From CAVTHW01 sp963734625 (GTDB taxonomy: Bacteria; Acidobacteriota; Terriglobia; Bryobacterales; Bryobacteraceae): 64,000 nt of DNA. The notes beneath the pieces are model-generated. The model was given only the letters and a program-made list of their open reading frames with translations. It was not told where the DNA came from and did no database searches. The position numbers were made by a program, and so were the translations under genes. The stretch is from contig CAVTHW010000008.1 in assembly GCA_963734625.1 (NCBI GenBank), forward strand, positions 62,001 through 126,000, written 5' to 3'. Positions 1-8,538 of this stretch are shown here, in pieces (the first letter of the stretch is position 1; each line of letters starts with the position of its first letter).

Positions 1-18
1 CCCAGAAGTAGCGGGAGA

Positions 19-954
19 TCAGCGGGCGGCCGGTCCCGTGGCACGAATCACGTTCATGGCCGAAGCGATCATGCCGCTGATGTCGCTCAGCGTGGATGGC
101 ACAATCAAGGTGGTGCCTTGCTTGGCCAGGTTGCCGAACTGGGCGATATAGGCTTCGGCGACGCGCAACTGCACTGCCTGAAAGCCGCCGGGCGCTTCGG
201 TCGCCTCGGCCACCCGCCGCAGCCCCTCGGCGGTCGCCGTGGCCACGGTCAGGATCCCGGCCGCTTGCCCTTCGGCCTCGTTGATCCGCTGCTGCTTGGT
301 GGCCTCCGAGGCTTTGATCACCTTCTGCTTCTCGCCCTCGGCATTGTTGATGGCGGCATCGCGGGCGCCCTCGGAGGTCAAGATGATGGCGCGCTTCTCG
401 CGCTCGGCGCGCATCTGCTTCTCCATGGCGGCCTGGATGTCCTGGGGCGGATTGATGTTCTTGATCTCGTAGCGCAGCACCTTGACGCCCCAGGCCTCGG
501 AGGCTTTGTCCAACTCGCCGACCAGGGCGATGTTGATGTTGGTCCGCTCTTCGAAGGTGCGATCCAACTCGATCTTGCCGATCTCGCTGCGCAGCGCCGT
601 CTGCGCGAGTTGCGAAATGGCGAAGTGATAATCGGTGATCCCGTAGGAGGCACGCTCCGGGTTCATGACCTTCAGGTAAAGGATGCCGTCCACCCCGACC
701 TGCACGTTGTCCTTGGTGATGCAGATCTGCTCGGGAACATCCAGCGCCTGTTCCTTCAGCGTGTGCTTGTAACGGATGTTGTCCATGAAGGGCACGAGCA
801 CGTGGAAGCCGGCCTCGAGCGTGTTGCTGTACCTGCCCAACCGCTCGACCACATAGGCGCTCTGCTGCGGGACCACTACGGCGGTCTTCGCCAGAATGAT
901 CAGAAAGAGAATCGCCAGGAGGACAACAGCGATGACGGGACCGGTCAAATCCAT
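19..954 (-). CDS. SPFH/Band 7 (paraslipin/stomatin-like) membrane protein
   Basis: The 311-residue protein has one N-terminal membrane segment (about residues 7-29), then a Band 7/SPFH domain (about 30-190) with the family signature around VVERLGRYSNTLEAGFH, followed by a charged, Ala/Glu-rich helical stretch (about 185-260) that should form coiled coil. Stomatin/QmcA-type proteins assemble into large membrane-bound rings and are linked to membrane microdomains and quality control. It starts at an ATG eight bases after the stop of the NfeD gene, so the two are almost certainly one operon, the usual pairing for this family. The exact cellular role cannot be read from sequence. Confidence 0.92.
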   Translation of the reverse strand: MDLTGPVIAVVLLAILFLIILAKTAVVVPQQSAYVVERLGRYSNTLEAGFHVLVPFMDNIRYKHTLKEQALDVPEQICITKDNVQVGVDGILYLKVMNPERASYGITDYHFAISQLAQTALRSEIGKIELDRTFEERTNINIALVGELDKASEAWGVKVLRYEIKNINPPQDIQAAMEKQMRAEREKRAIILTSEGARDAAINNAEGEKQKVIKASEATKQQRINEAEGQAAGILTVATATAEGLRRVAEATEAPGGFQAVQLRVAEAYIAQFGNLAKQGTTLIVPSTLSDISGMIASAMNVIRATGPAAR

Positions 955-962
955 AATTCCGC

Positions 963-1391
963 CTACCCTTCTATGTGGAGTGTCAGGCCGTCCACGCGCC
1001 GCACTCGGCAGCGCTGGGAGCGGCCCAGGAACTTGTCGCCAACGTTGCGGGCATTCCAGGACGCGCCGCGCAACTCGGCCTTGCCCACGCCATTCACCGG
1101 AATGTCTTCCATCGTCGTGGCGGTCTCGCCCACCAGGTTGTCGACTTCATTCGAGGGGGTGCGCCGGCGAAACCACTCGAGCAACGGGCGCCGGAACACA
1201 AGCAACGAGAGCACTGCGAAGACCGTAAACAGCAGCCACTGGGCCCATAGCGGGAAGCCCGGCACCAGCGCGGTGACAAGCCCGACACACATGCCAGAGA
1301 TCCCGAAGAACAGAATGTAGAACCCGCCCGGCGTTACCAGCTCGCCGCCGAGCAGCAAGAAGCCGAAAACGACCCAAATCCACCAGGCCAT
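963..1391 (-). CDS. NfeD-like membrane protein (short form)
   Basis: About 142 residues: hydrophobic helices in the first half (roughly residues 3-75), including a GFYILFFGISG stretch, then a small C-terminal soluble domain ending in RRVDGLTLHIEG, matching the OB-fold of short NfeD proteins. NfeD proteins act together with SPFH/stomatin partners in the membrane, and the SPFH gene follows directly. The first ATG (1391) is preferred over a TTG two codons upstream. The GuaA-like gene ends about 30 bases upstream on the same strand, so all three may be co-transcribed. Confidence 0.85.
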   Translation of the reverse strand: MAWWIWVVFGFLLLGGELVTPGGFYILFFGISGMCVGLVTALVPGFPLWAQWLLFTVFAVLSLLVFRRPLLEWFRRRTPSNEVDNLVGETATTMEDIPVNGVGKAELRGASWNARNVGDKFLGRSQRCRVRRVDGLTLHIEG

Positions 1392-1421
1392 AGGCAACTA
1401 TTGTATATCCAACCGCCGCCG

Positions 1422-2387
1422 TCAGACGGCTTCCATGGTAGAGGGAGGCTTGGGGGCGATGTTATATGTTACGCTCACCACGCCGGGAACCTCCGCGGTG
1501 AGTCTGCGGGCCAGCCTCTGGAGCATTCGCGGCGTGAGCCAAACCGGCTTCGCCGTCCGCGCATCGACACTGCGCCAGCAGCGGACTTCGATCTGCAGGC
1601 CGTAATCCCGCTTGCCGTCGCGCATCCCCGGGAACCGGTCCTCGTGAAGAATCGCCATGTACTGGAACGCTTTCACGTTCTTCAGCTCTCCTTCGATGAC
1701 GGAGGTCGCCTTCCGGGCCAATTCGAGCCGCTCGGCCGTGGCTTCTCCAACCACCCTGGCCGCCAGCGCGGGACCGGGGAAGGGCATCCGCTGGTAAATG
1801 GCGGGGGGCAGCCCCAGGGCTTTGGCGAGCTTGCGCACGCCGTCCTTACGAAGCTGAATCACCGGTTCGATGACGCGATAGCCGAACGCCTGCTCGGGAT
1901 CGATTCCCAACTGCTTCAGAACGTTGTGCTGGCGCTTGACGCCCGCCACGGTCTCCTCCACGTCGGTGAGGATGGTCCCCTGGAGGAGATGGCGCGCTCC
2001 GCTTTCCTTCACCAGACGGCCGAATACCTTCTTGTAGAACGTCTGGGTGATCGCCTCGCGCTTATGCTCCGGGTCCGTCAGACCCTTGAGGGCCGACAGG
2101 AATTCGTCGCTGGCGTCCACGACTTCCACCTGAATCCCGAGCCTCTTGAAAATCCGGACGACTCGCTGCGCTTCGCCCTCCCGCATCAATCCGTTCTCAA
2201 CGAAGTAAGTCTTCAGTTTGCCGCCCAGAGCGCGGTGACCGAGCAGGGTCACGACGGAGGAATCGACTCCGCCGGACAGCGCGGTGATGGCCGAGCCGTC
2301 GCCGACGGCGTCCTTTATTTCTTTGGTCTGGATGCTTATGAATTCCTTGGCGTTCATTTCCGCGGAGGGAATCTCTTTGATCTTCAT
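1422..2387 (-). CDS. GMP synthase-like ATP-pyrophosphatase without a glutaminase domain
   Basis: The 321-residue protein corresponds to the C-terminal two domains of GMP synthase: the PP-loop SGGVDSS (residues 38-44), LLQGTILTDVEE (about 134-145), the MPFPGPALAARVVGE segment (about 201-215) and a C-terminal dimerisation region ending KPPSTMEAV. The class-I glutamine amidotransferase domain that bacterial GuaA carries at its N-terminus is absent. Archaea use a separate subunit B of this size with a partner glutaminase; no such partner is in this window. The start at 2387 is preferred to an upstream in-frame codon because homology begins at MKIKEIPS and a G-rich stretch precedes it. It could be the XMP-aminating enzyme using ammonia or a remote glutaminase, or a paralogue with another substrate. 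It is divergent from a PurF-like gene across a 112-bp gap. Confidence 0.88.
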   Translation of the reverse strand: MKIKEIPSAEMNAKEFISIQTKEIKDAVGDGSAITALSGGVDSSVVTLLGHRALGGKLKTYFVENGLMREGEAQRVVRIFKRLGIQVEVVDASDEFLSALKGLTDPEHKREAITQTFYKKVFGRLVKESGARHLLQGTILTDVEETVAGVKRQHNVLKQLGIDPEQAFGYRVIEPVIQLRKDGVRKLAKALGLPPAIYQRMPFPGPALAARVVGEATAERLELARKATSVIEGELKNVKAFQYMAILHEDRFPGMRDGKRDYGLQIEVRCWRSVDARTAKPVWLTPRMLQRLARRLTAEVPGVVSVTYNIAPKPPSTMEAV

Positions 2388-2499
2388 GCGTTCGCCCCCA
2401 AGAGTGGTCAGTATACAACAGGGCGCACTGGCGCGACATTGGCGCGGCGCGGTATGCTGCCTGTTTCCGTCCGCGAAAAGCGGCGGGAGGAGACTCAAC

Positions 2500-3840
2500 A
2501 TGGCGGGATTGTTTGCTCTCAGCGCCGACCCAGGCCGGTACCAGGGCGATTTTCTGGAAGATCTTTTTCTGGGAACGTTTTACCAGCAGCATTTAGGCGA
2601 GGCGTACTCGGGGCTGTCGACGTTCGCCGACGGGCAGTTTCGCATTCGCACGCATCGCGGGCTGTTTCGCGCCACCTTCGTCGACGACCTGGGCGGGCTG
2701 GCCGGAACCGAAGCGATCGGCTACTGCGGATCGGTCAGGGAGCCGCATTTTTCCGAGTCGAGGCTGGGCCGGCTATCCGCCTGTTTCTCCGGCAACATCA
2801 CCAACCTGAAGGAACTGGTCGGGCGCTTTCAGGGCCACGGCCACACTCTGACGAGGGGCGACGATATCGAGATCATCACCATGCTGCTGGCCCAGGGCAA
2901 GGACGTCGCCGACGGGATCCAGAAGATGGCCAGGGAAATCGACGGGGCGTACTCCTTGCTGATTCTCAGCGAAGAAGGAGTGTACGCGGCCCGGGGTCCG
3001 GCGGGACATTGGCCGCTGGTGCTGGGCGTGAAGGACGGCGCGGTGGCGGCCGCCTCCGAATCCGGGGGTTTCGCCAACATCGGATTCAAGCTGCTCCGGG
3101 ACGTGGAGCCGGGGGAAATCGTCCTGTTGAAGAACGGGCGGCTGGAGACGAAAGGCAAGACCCAAGCGAGAACACAGGTTTGCAGCTTCTACTGGGTGTA
3201 CACCGGGTTTCCCAACAGCGTTTTCGAGGGGCTTCCCTCCTCCCTGGTCCGGAAGCGCCTGGGCGCGGCGCTGGCCCGCCGCGACATCGAGAGGGGATTC
3301 GCGCCGGACGTCGTCATCCCCGTTCCCGACTCGGGCCGGTTCCACGCCATCGGCTATCACCAGGAGTTTTGCCGGCAGGCGGCGGAAGGGCGCGTCAAGA
3401 AGGTTCCTCTCTACGACGAGCTGTTGCTCAAGTACCCTTACGCCGGAAGGAGTTTCATCCCGCAGGACCAGAAGCAGAGGGACCGCGAGGCGCGGGTCAA
3501 GCAACTGGCCAGCGGAGAGAACTGCGAGGGCTTGGTCGTGGCGGTCTGCGACGATTCGATCGTTCGGGGAACCCAGACTCAAACGGACCTGGTCCCGAAA
3601 CTGCGAAGAACGGGCGTGAAGGAGATACACCTGCGCATCTCCAATCCGGAGCTGCGCTCGCACTGCCCGTGGGGCAAGACCACGAAGAAGGGCGAAGTGC
3701 TGGCCGGGCGCCTGCCGGCCAAGGCGGACCGGGTGAAGTTTCTGGGCGTGGAAGGACTCGAGTACAACACGGTCGAGGACCTGGCGGAGGCCATAGGACG
3801 GCCGCGCGAGACGTTGTGCGTGGACTGCGCCCTGGACTAG
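2500..3840 (+). CDS. PurF-like amidophosphoribosyltransferase homologue lacking the catalytic cysteine
   Basis: The 446-residue protein aligns by motif with PurF along its length: N-terminal Ntn-type domain with GNITN (98-102), PVPDSGR (about 274-280), AGRSFI, and the PRPP loop CDDSIVRG (about 349-356). PurF normally exposes a nucleophilic Cys as mature residue 1; here the protein begins MAGLFALS, so the Cys is Ala and glutaminase activity is not expected. Cysteines at about 227, 388, 439 and 442 lie where Bacillus-type PurF binds its [4Fe-4S] cluster, so that feature seems kept. A GGGAGGAG ribosome site precedes ATG 2500, so the start is secure. Divergent from the glutaminase-less GuaA-like gene. 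It may be an ammonia-dependent or repurposed phosphoribosyltransferase. Confidence 0.88.
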   Translation: MAGLFALSADPGRYQGDFLEDLFLGTFYQQHLGEAYSGLSTFADGQFRIRTHRGLFRATFVDDLGGLAGTEAIGYCGSVREPHFSESRLGRLSACFSGNITNLKELVGRFQGHGHTLTRGDDIEIITMLLAQGKDVADGIQKMAREIDGAYSLLILSEEGVYAARGPAGHWPLVLGVKDGAVAAASESGGFANIGFKLLRDVEPGEIVLLKNGRLETKGKTQARTQVCSFYWVYTGFPNSVFEGLPSSLVRKRLGAALARRDIERGFAPDVVIPVPDSGRFHAIGYHQEFCRQAAEGRVKKVPLYDELLLKYPYAGRSFIPQDQKQRDREARVKQLASGENCEGLVVAVCDDSIVRGTQTQTDLVPKLRRTGVKEIHLRISNPELRSHCPWGKTTKKGEVLAGRLPAKADRVKFLGVEGLEYNTVEDLAEAIGRPRETLCVDCALD

Positions 3841-3884
3841 CTCTCAGTTCCAATGGGTCGGGGTAGACTAAATTTAGGGTACCC

Positions 3885-5516
3885 ATGCGACAACTCAAAC
3901 TAGTTCTGGTTTTGCTGGCCGCCGGTGCGGCCGCGGCGGTTCAGGCGCAGGAGATTTCCGGAGACCGGATCCGCGCTCACGTGAAGTTCCTGGCCAGCGA
4001 TTTGCTCGAGGGCCGGGGCGTCGGAACGCGCGGCGGCGATCTCGCCACCGAGTACCTCGCCACTCAGTTCGAGTTGATCGGCGCCAAGCCCGCCGCCAAC
4101 GGCTCTTACTTTCAGAACGTGCCGCTGGTCGGCATCGAGCCACAGCCCGATTGCCGGCTCTCCGCCACCGGCAAGACGGGCACAGTCAGTTTCCGCTGGC
4201 TCGATGACTTCGTCGGCACGGACGAGACGCAGAAGGCGTCCGACGAGATCGACGCCGAAGCCATCTTCGTCGGTCACGGTATCGTGGCGCCGGAGTATCA
4301 GTGGGACGATTTCAAGGGCGTGGACGTCAAAGGCAAGATCCTGGTGCTGTTCACCAATGAACCAGCGTCAAACGACCCCAAGCTGTTTGGCGGCCCAGCG
4401 CTCACCTACTACGGCCGCTGGACCTACAAGTACGAGGAGGCGGCGCGCAGGGGAGCGCTGGGGGTGATCATCATTCACACCACTCCAACCGCGGGCTACG
4501 GCTGGGTTGTCGTCAAGAATTCCTGGGGCAGGGAAGGCCCTTACGTGAAGCTAGGTCCAGGAGAGCCTGCCCTGACGTTCGCCGGATGGGTAACCGAACA
4601 GGCCGGAGAGAAGCTGGCCGCGATGGTGGGCCGGACGGCGTCGGAACTGCTTAAGATGGCGGACTCGCGCGATTTCAAACCGATCCCGCTCGGAATTCGG
4701 ATCCGCGCCAGCCTGCACAGCAAAGTCCGCGACATCGAATCCCGCAACGTGGCGGCCATCATACCGGGCAGCGATCCTGCGCTGGGCTCCCAGGCGGTCA
4801 TTTTCAGCGGGCATTGGGATCACCTTGGAATCGGTCCCGCGGTGAACGGCGACTCGATCTATAACGGCGCCGTGGACAACGCCACAGGCTGTGCGATGCT
4901 GCTGGAGATCGCCCGGCAATGGGCCGCGCTCGATCCGAAGCCGCTACGCTCCGCGCTGTTTCTGGCCGTAACCGGGGAAGAGGGCGGGTTGAGAGGCTCC
5001 GAGTATTACTCCCAGCATCCGCTAGTGCCATTAGGGAAGACGGCGTTGGCCTTGAATTTCGACGCAATTCTCCCCTTGGGGCGATCCAAAGACGTGGTGC
5101 TAATCGGGGCGCAGAGAACCACATTCTGGCCGCAGATCCAGGACTCGGCGCAGCGGATGGGCCTGGTCATCAGCCCCGACCCGCAGCCCGAGCAGGGGAG
5201 CTACTACCGTTCGGACCATTTCTCATTTGCCCAGGCCGGGATCCCCGCGTTCAGCGTGGACCAGGGAGAGGAACTCGCCGGCAAGCCGGCGGGCTTCGGG
5301 AAGAAGGCTTTCGAAGAGTTCTACGATAAGCACTATCACCAGCCGTCGGACGAGTACCGCGACGATTGGGACCTATCCGGCATGGAGCAGATGGCCCGCT
5401 TCGGCTTCCTGCTGGGGCAGACCGCGGCGAACCTGGACCGCCTGCCTACGTGGAATGCGGGCGACGAGTTTCTGGCCGCGCGGGAGAAGAGCGGAGTCAC
5501 GGCCTCCGCACGGTAG
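3885..5516 (+). CDS. Exported M28-family zinc aminopeptidase with PA domain
   Basis: 543 residues with a clear N-terminal signal peptide (hydrophobic to about residue 20, ending AVQAQ). A protease-associated (PA) insert occupies roughly residues 110-260. The M28 catalytic core shows the metal-binding series HWDHLG, DNATGCA, TGEEGG and a later Asp/His-containing segment. Such enzymes are secreted di-zinc aminopeptidases that take residues off peptides outside the cytoplasm. ATG 3885 follows the PurF-like gene by 44 bases but the product is unrelated. The 3' end overlaps ispF convergently by 20 bases. Confidence 0.9.
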   Translation: MRQLKLVLVLLAAGAAAAVQAQEISGDRIRAHVKFLASDLLEGRGVGTRGGDLATEYLATQFELIGAKPAANGSYFQNVPLVGIEPQPDCRLSATGKTGTVSFRWLDDFVGTDETQKASDEIDAEAIFVGHGIVAPEYQWDDFKGVDVKGKILVLFTNEPASNDPKLFGGPALTYYGRWTYKYEEAARRGALGVIIIHTTPTAGYGWVVVKNSWGREGPYVKLGPGEPALTFAGWVTEQAGEKLAAMVGRTASELLKMADSRDFKPIPLGIRIRASLHSKVRDIESRNVAAIIPGSDPALGSQAVIFSGHWDHLGIGPAVNGDSIYNGAVDNATGCAMLLEIARQWAALDPKPLRSALFLAVTGEEGGLRGSEYYSQHPLVPLGKTALALNFDAILPLGRSKDVVLIGAQRTTFWPQIQDSAQRMGLVISPDPQPEQGSYYRSDHFSFAQAGIPAFSVDQGEELAGKPAGFGKKAFEEFYDKHYHQPSDEYRDDWDLSGMEQMARFGFLLGQTAANLDRLPTWNAGDEFLAAREKSGVTASAR

Positions 5517-5979
5517 CGACGGCCTGAGCCTCGGCGGCGCGGCCCTCGCCGGCGGGGCCGAGATTCTCGGCCGTCTTGAACTTAACCGAGACTCGGCCGG
5601 CCTCGAGCCCGAGGGCTTCGGCGAGCTTCTCGCGGATGGCGGCTCTATAATCTTTGAGCTTGGGGCGTTCGAGGATAACCGTCGAGTCGACGTTCACCAC
5701 GGAATAGCCTGCTTCCGAGAGCAATTCGCGGGCGCGCCGGATGAACTGGAGGCTGTCGGCCCCCGCCCAGCGCGGGTCCGAATCGGGGAAGTGCTGTCCA
5801 ATGTCGCCGAGCGCCGCGGCGCCGAGCAGCGCGTCGGTGATGGCATGGGCCAGCACGTCGGCATCGGAGTGCCCATCCAGGCCTTGTTCGCACGGCACCC
5901 GCACGCCCCCCAGGATCAGCGGGCGGCCCGGGACCAGGCGATGCACATCCCAGCCGATGCCGGAGCGGTACTCGCTCAC
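5497..5979 (-). CDS. ispF: 2-C-methyl-D-erythritol 2,4-cyclodiphosphate synthase
   Basis: 160 residues, the usual IspF length. Metal and substrate motifs are present: GWDVHRL near the N-terminus, GHSDADVLAHAITDALLGA, and GDIGQHFPDSDP. IspF cyclises CDP-methylerythritol 2-phosphate in the MEP isoprenoid pathway in the cytoplasm. Its start overlaps the stop of ispD by four bases, so the two are translationally coupled; PIN/TRAM-ispD-ispF is the same order seen in some Firmicutes (yacL-ispD-ispF). Confidence 0.96.
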   Translation of the reverse strand: MSEYRSGIGWDVHRLVPGRPLILGGVRVPCEQGLDGHSDADVLAHAITDALLGAAALGDIGQHFPDSDPRWAGADSLQFIRRARELLSEAGYSVVNVDSTVILERPKLKDYRAAIREKLAEALGLEAGRVSVKFKTAENLGPAGEGRAAEAQAVATVRRP

Positions 5980-6701
5980 GGCGTCTTCTTCCGGCCGGCC
6001 TCCTCCGCCAGGAAAAGGCGGGCCAGGTCCATGTCGGAGGGCTTGGTGATCTTGATGTTCCGGTCGCTGCCGGGAACTACGCTCACCTCCACCTGCTCCA
6101 GACGCTCGACGAGACTGGATTCGTCGGTCCCGCTGAAACCGTCCTCCCGGGCCTTGGCGAAGGCGCGCCGCAGAAGTTCGTGGCGGAAAACCTGAGGCGT
6201 CTGGGCCAGCACCAGGCGGTCCCTGGACAGGGTGCCGTTCACCTTATTGCGTTTGACTTGCTTGACGGTGTCGACCGGGACGATGCCCACGATAGCGGCG
6301 CCGGAGGAGGCGGCCTCCTGGATAGCCCGCTCGATAATGGCGGGATCGATGAAGGGGCGAACGGCGTCGTGAACGGCCACCAGATCGATATCCTGGCCGA
6401 GCTTGGCCAGCGCGTTCTCGACAGACTGCTGTCGCGTATCCCCGCCCTCCACCAGGACGACGGGCTTGACCGGCGGTTCGCCGGCGAGCAATTGCCTGGC
6501 CCAGGCCATCTCTTCGCCGCGTAGCGCGACGACCACTTCGGTCACCGAGGGACAGGCCATGAACTTGCGAATTGTGTGCAGGAGAATAGGCGCGCCGTCC
6601 AGCAGCATGAACTGCTTGCGGCTGGTTCCAGCTCTCTCCCGAGAAGTGCGGCCCATGCGGGTGCCTAGCCCCGCGGCCGGCAGAATCACTGCGACTTTCA
6701 T
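5976..6701 (-). CDS. ispD: 2-C-methyl-D-erythritol 4-phosphate cytidylyltransferase
   Basis: 241 residues with the nucleotidyltransferase signature LPAAGLGTRMG (about 8-18), the VHDAVRPF motif, and the C-terminal ITKPSDMDLA segment typical of IspD. It makes CDP-methylerythritol from MEP and CTP. It sits 12 bases downstream of the PIN/TRAM gene and overlaps ispF by four bases, so it is the middle gene of a three-gene operon. Confidence 0.96.
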   Translation of the reverse strand: MKVAVILPAAGLGTRMGRTSRERAGTSRKQFMLLDGAPILLHTIRKFMACPSVTEVVVALRGEEMAWARQLLAGEPPVKPVVLVEGGDTRQQSVENALAKLGQDIDLVAVHDAVRPFIDPAIIERAIQEAASSGAAIVGIVPVDTVKQVKRNKVNGTLSRDRLVLAQTPQVFRHELLRRAFAKAREDGFSGTDESSLVERLEQVEVSVVPGSDRNIKITKPSDMDLARLFLAEEAGRKKTP

Positions 6702-6713
6702 CGGATCTTTACC

Positions 6714-7802
6714 TTACCCTGAAGACGGTGCGGCCGCGGGAGCCGGCGCGGTGACGGACTGATCGCGATGAGGCCGCTCCGACAGCTTGTCATGGATCGC
6801 ATGCACCCGCTCGTCATAACGGCCGAAGATCATCTTCCCGGCGGTGGTTTGCAGAACGCTCGTAACCGAGATGTCGATGGTCTTCGAAATCAGCTTCTTG
6901 GCATTGTCGACCACCACCATCGTGCCGTCGTCCAGGTAGGCCACCCCCTGGTTGTACTCCTTGCCTTCCTTGAGAATGAAGACGCGCATGGTCTCGCCCG
7001 GCAGCACCACCGGCTTCAGGGCGTTGGCCAGCTCGTTGATGTTCAGGACCTCGATGCCGTGGAGTTGGGCCACCTTGTTCAAGTTGAAATCGTTGGTGAC
7101 GACCTTGCAGCCGTAAGCCTTCGCCAGCTCAATCAACTTCATGTCCACGTCGCGTATCTGGGGAAAGTCGTCCTCCAGGATCTGGACGCTAAGCTCCGGC
7201 ATTTTCTGGATGCGCTGCAGGATGTCTAGACCCCTGCGCCCCCGGTTGCGCTTCATCGAGTCGGCGGAATCGGCCACAAGCTGCAATTCCCGCAAGACGA
7301 ACTGGGGAATGACTATGACGCCGTCCATGAAGCCCGTTTCAGCGATGTCGGCGATGCGGCCGTCGATGATGACGCTGGTATCCAGAATCTTGAACGAACT
7401 CTTACTGGTCTTCTCGGCGCCGAAGACGCCGCCCAAGGCCGCCAGGTTGAGCATGTCGCCCTTGCTGGCGCCCACCACCAGGCCCACGTAGGTCATCCAG
7501 AGCAGCAGCCCGATCTGAACGAAGGGTATGGTTCTCCCATCGCCCGGCAGAGCTCTGGAAAGCACCAGAGACATCAGGAATGCTCCGAGTATGCCCAGCA
7601 CGGAACCGGCCGCCGCGCCGATAAGCCTCTTCAGGCTCACCTCCTTGACGCGGATTTCAAACCAGATGACGGCGAGCGCCAGAATCAATCCGGCGAGCGC
7701 CGAGTAGGGGCGGGCCAACTGAAAAGGTTGGAGATAAAAGCTGGCACACACCAGAAGTAGTGCGAATAGAATGCGGATAATGAGTAAGTCCTTCACGCTC
7801 AT
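6714..7802 (-). CDS. Membrane-anchored PIN/TRAM-domain protein (YacL-like)
   Basis: 362 residues. The first third carries about four hydrophobic helices (roughly 5-125). A PIN nuclease-fold domain follows, with acidic residues in KILDTSVIIDGRIADI, PQFVLRELQ, RRGLDILQ and VVTNDFNLNKVA. The C-terminus has a TRAM-like beta domain (about 275-335, GETMRVFILKEGKEYNQGVAYLDDG as its core, quoted here only in outline: GETMRVFI then KEYNQGVAYLDDG) and an Ala/Pro-rich tail. PIN domains are metal-dependent ribonucleases and TRAM binds RNA, so an RNA-degrading role at the membrane is likely. First gene of the ispD-ispF operon. Confidence 0.88.
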   Translation of the reverse strand: MSVKDLLIIRILFALLLVCASFYLQPFQLARPYSALAGLILALAVIWFEIRVKEVSLKRLIGAAAGSVLGILGAFLMSLVLSRALPGDGRTIPFVQIGLLLWMTYVGLVVGASKGDMLNLAALGGVFGAEKTSKSSFKILDTSVIIDGRIADIAETGFMDGVIVIPQFVLRELQLVADSADSMKRNRGRRGLDILQRIQKMPELSVQILEDDFPQIRDVDMKLIELAKAYGCKVVTNDFNLNKVAQLHGIEVLNINELANALKPVVLPGETMRVFILKEGKEYNQGVAYLDDGTMVVVDNAKKLISKTIDISVTSVLQTTAGKMIFGRYDERVHAIHDKLSERPHRDQSVTAPAPAAAPSSG

Positions 7803-7938
7803 AACCCCCGTATAAAAAGCGCATCACGCTGCAAAACCCGGCTATTAGAGCCGCGTCATAGAGTATACCACCGGCCAGGGGGACAAGAATAGAATGTCGC
7901 GCGGCCGCGTGGACGCGGGCGTCAGGGGTCCGGCAGGT

Positions 7939-8337
7939 CTACAGAGCCTTGGCCAGTTCCTCGGCGAAGGCGCTTTGAGCGGCGTCGGTCTCCGGCTTAT
8001 CCCGCTTGATCTTCCGGGCGACGCTGGGCCGGGGGCCGGGTCTGAGCTCAGGCCTGCTGCTTGGGCCTGTGCCTGGGCCCCTGGGCCGGGGCGGTTGAGC
8101 GGGATTTGCCCGAAGCAGCCGGTCTTCGAGAGGAGCCCGGTCAAAGCGGCGGATGATGGACTGCATCTCCTCCGCGTTGGGTGCTTCGATGAACGCGAAA
8201 CCTTTTGATTCCTGCGTCTCAGGACTGCGGATGACCTTGATCGAATCGGCCACAAGGGCCTCAGAATTAAGCCAGGACTGGATGTCGTCTGCCGTCACCC
8301 AAGCTGGAAGATTGCCAAGAAAAACAGTGAAGCTCAT
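7939..8337 (-). CDS. RRM-domain RNA-binding protein
   Basis: 132 residues. Residues 2-75 form an RNA-recognition motif with RNP2-like VFLGNLP and RNP1-like KGFAFIEA. The tail (about 80-132) is rich in Pro, Arg and Gly and resembles the disordered tails of small bacterial RRM proteins. It probably binds single-stranded RNA in the cytoplasm. It is a lone gene, with 136 bases to the PIN/TRAM gene and 200 bases to serA, so it likely has its own promoter. Confidence 0.87.
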   Translation of the reverse strand: MSFTVFLGNLPAWVTADDIQSWLNSEALVADSIKVIRSPETQESKGFAFIEAPNAEEMQSIIRRFDRAPLEDRLLRANPAQPPRPRGPGTGPSSRPELRPGPRPSVARKIKRDKPETDAAQSAFAEELAKAL

Positions 8338-8486
8338 TCGAGGGTATTGTTCACTCCGTTGGTTGGATTGCTGGGGAGCTACTCGTAGAGAGAGAAGCCA
8401 TGCGAGCTATATATATCCTATCAGAGAGCCGGGGACTCGCGCAAATATCGCGGGCGTGCTTGTGGGGTCAGCCATTTCTGGCTGCC

Positions 8487-8504
8487 GCCGGGCTTCGGCC
8501 CGGC
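8487..8504. terminator. GC-rich hairpin with TTCG loop downstream of serA
   Basis: A perfect 7-bp stem GCCGGGC/GCCCGGC closes a TTCG loop, 35 bases beyond the serA stop. A second smaller hairpin (AGCC/GGCT) lies beside it at about 8470-8483. No T-tract follows on the serA strand, so it may end transcription only weakly or stabilise the 3' end. Confidence 0.45.
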
Positions 8505-8538
8505 TTCTTGCGACAGCCCGAAGAAACGCCGCACCCCG

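Noticed and set aside
118..1320. 400-residue open frame on the plus strand opposite the SPFH/NfeD genes
   Set aside because: It has low-complexity Gly/Leu/Ala composition typical of an antisense shadow in GC-rich DNA and matches no family, whereas the minus-strand genes are clear.
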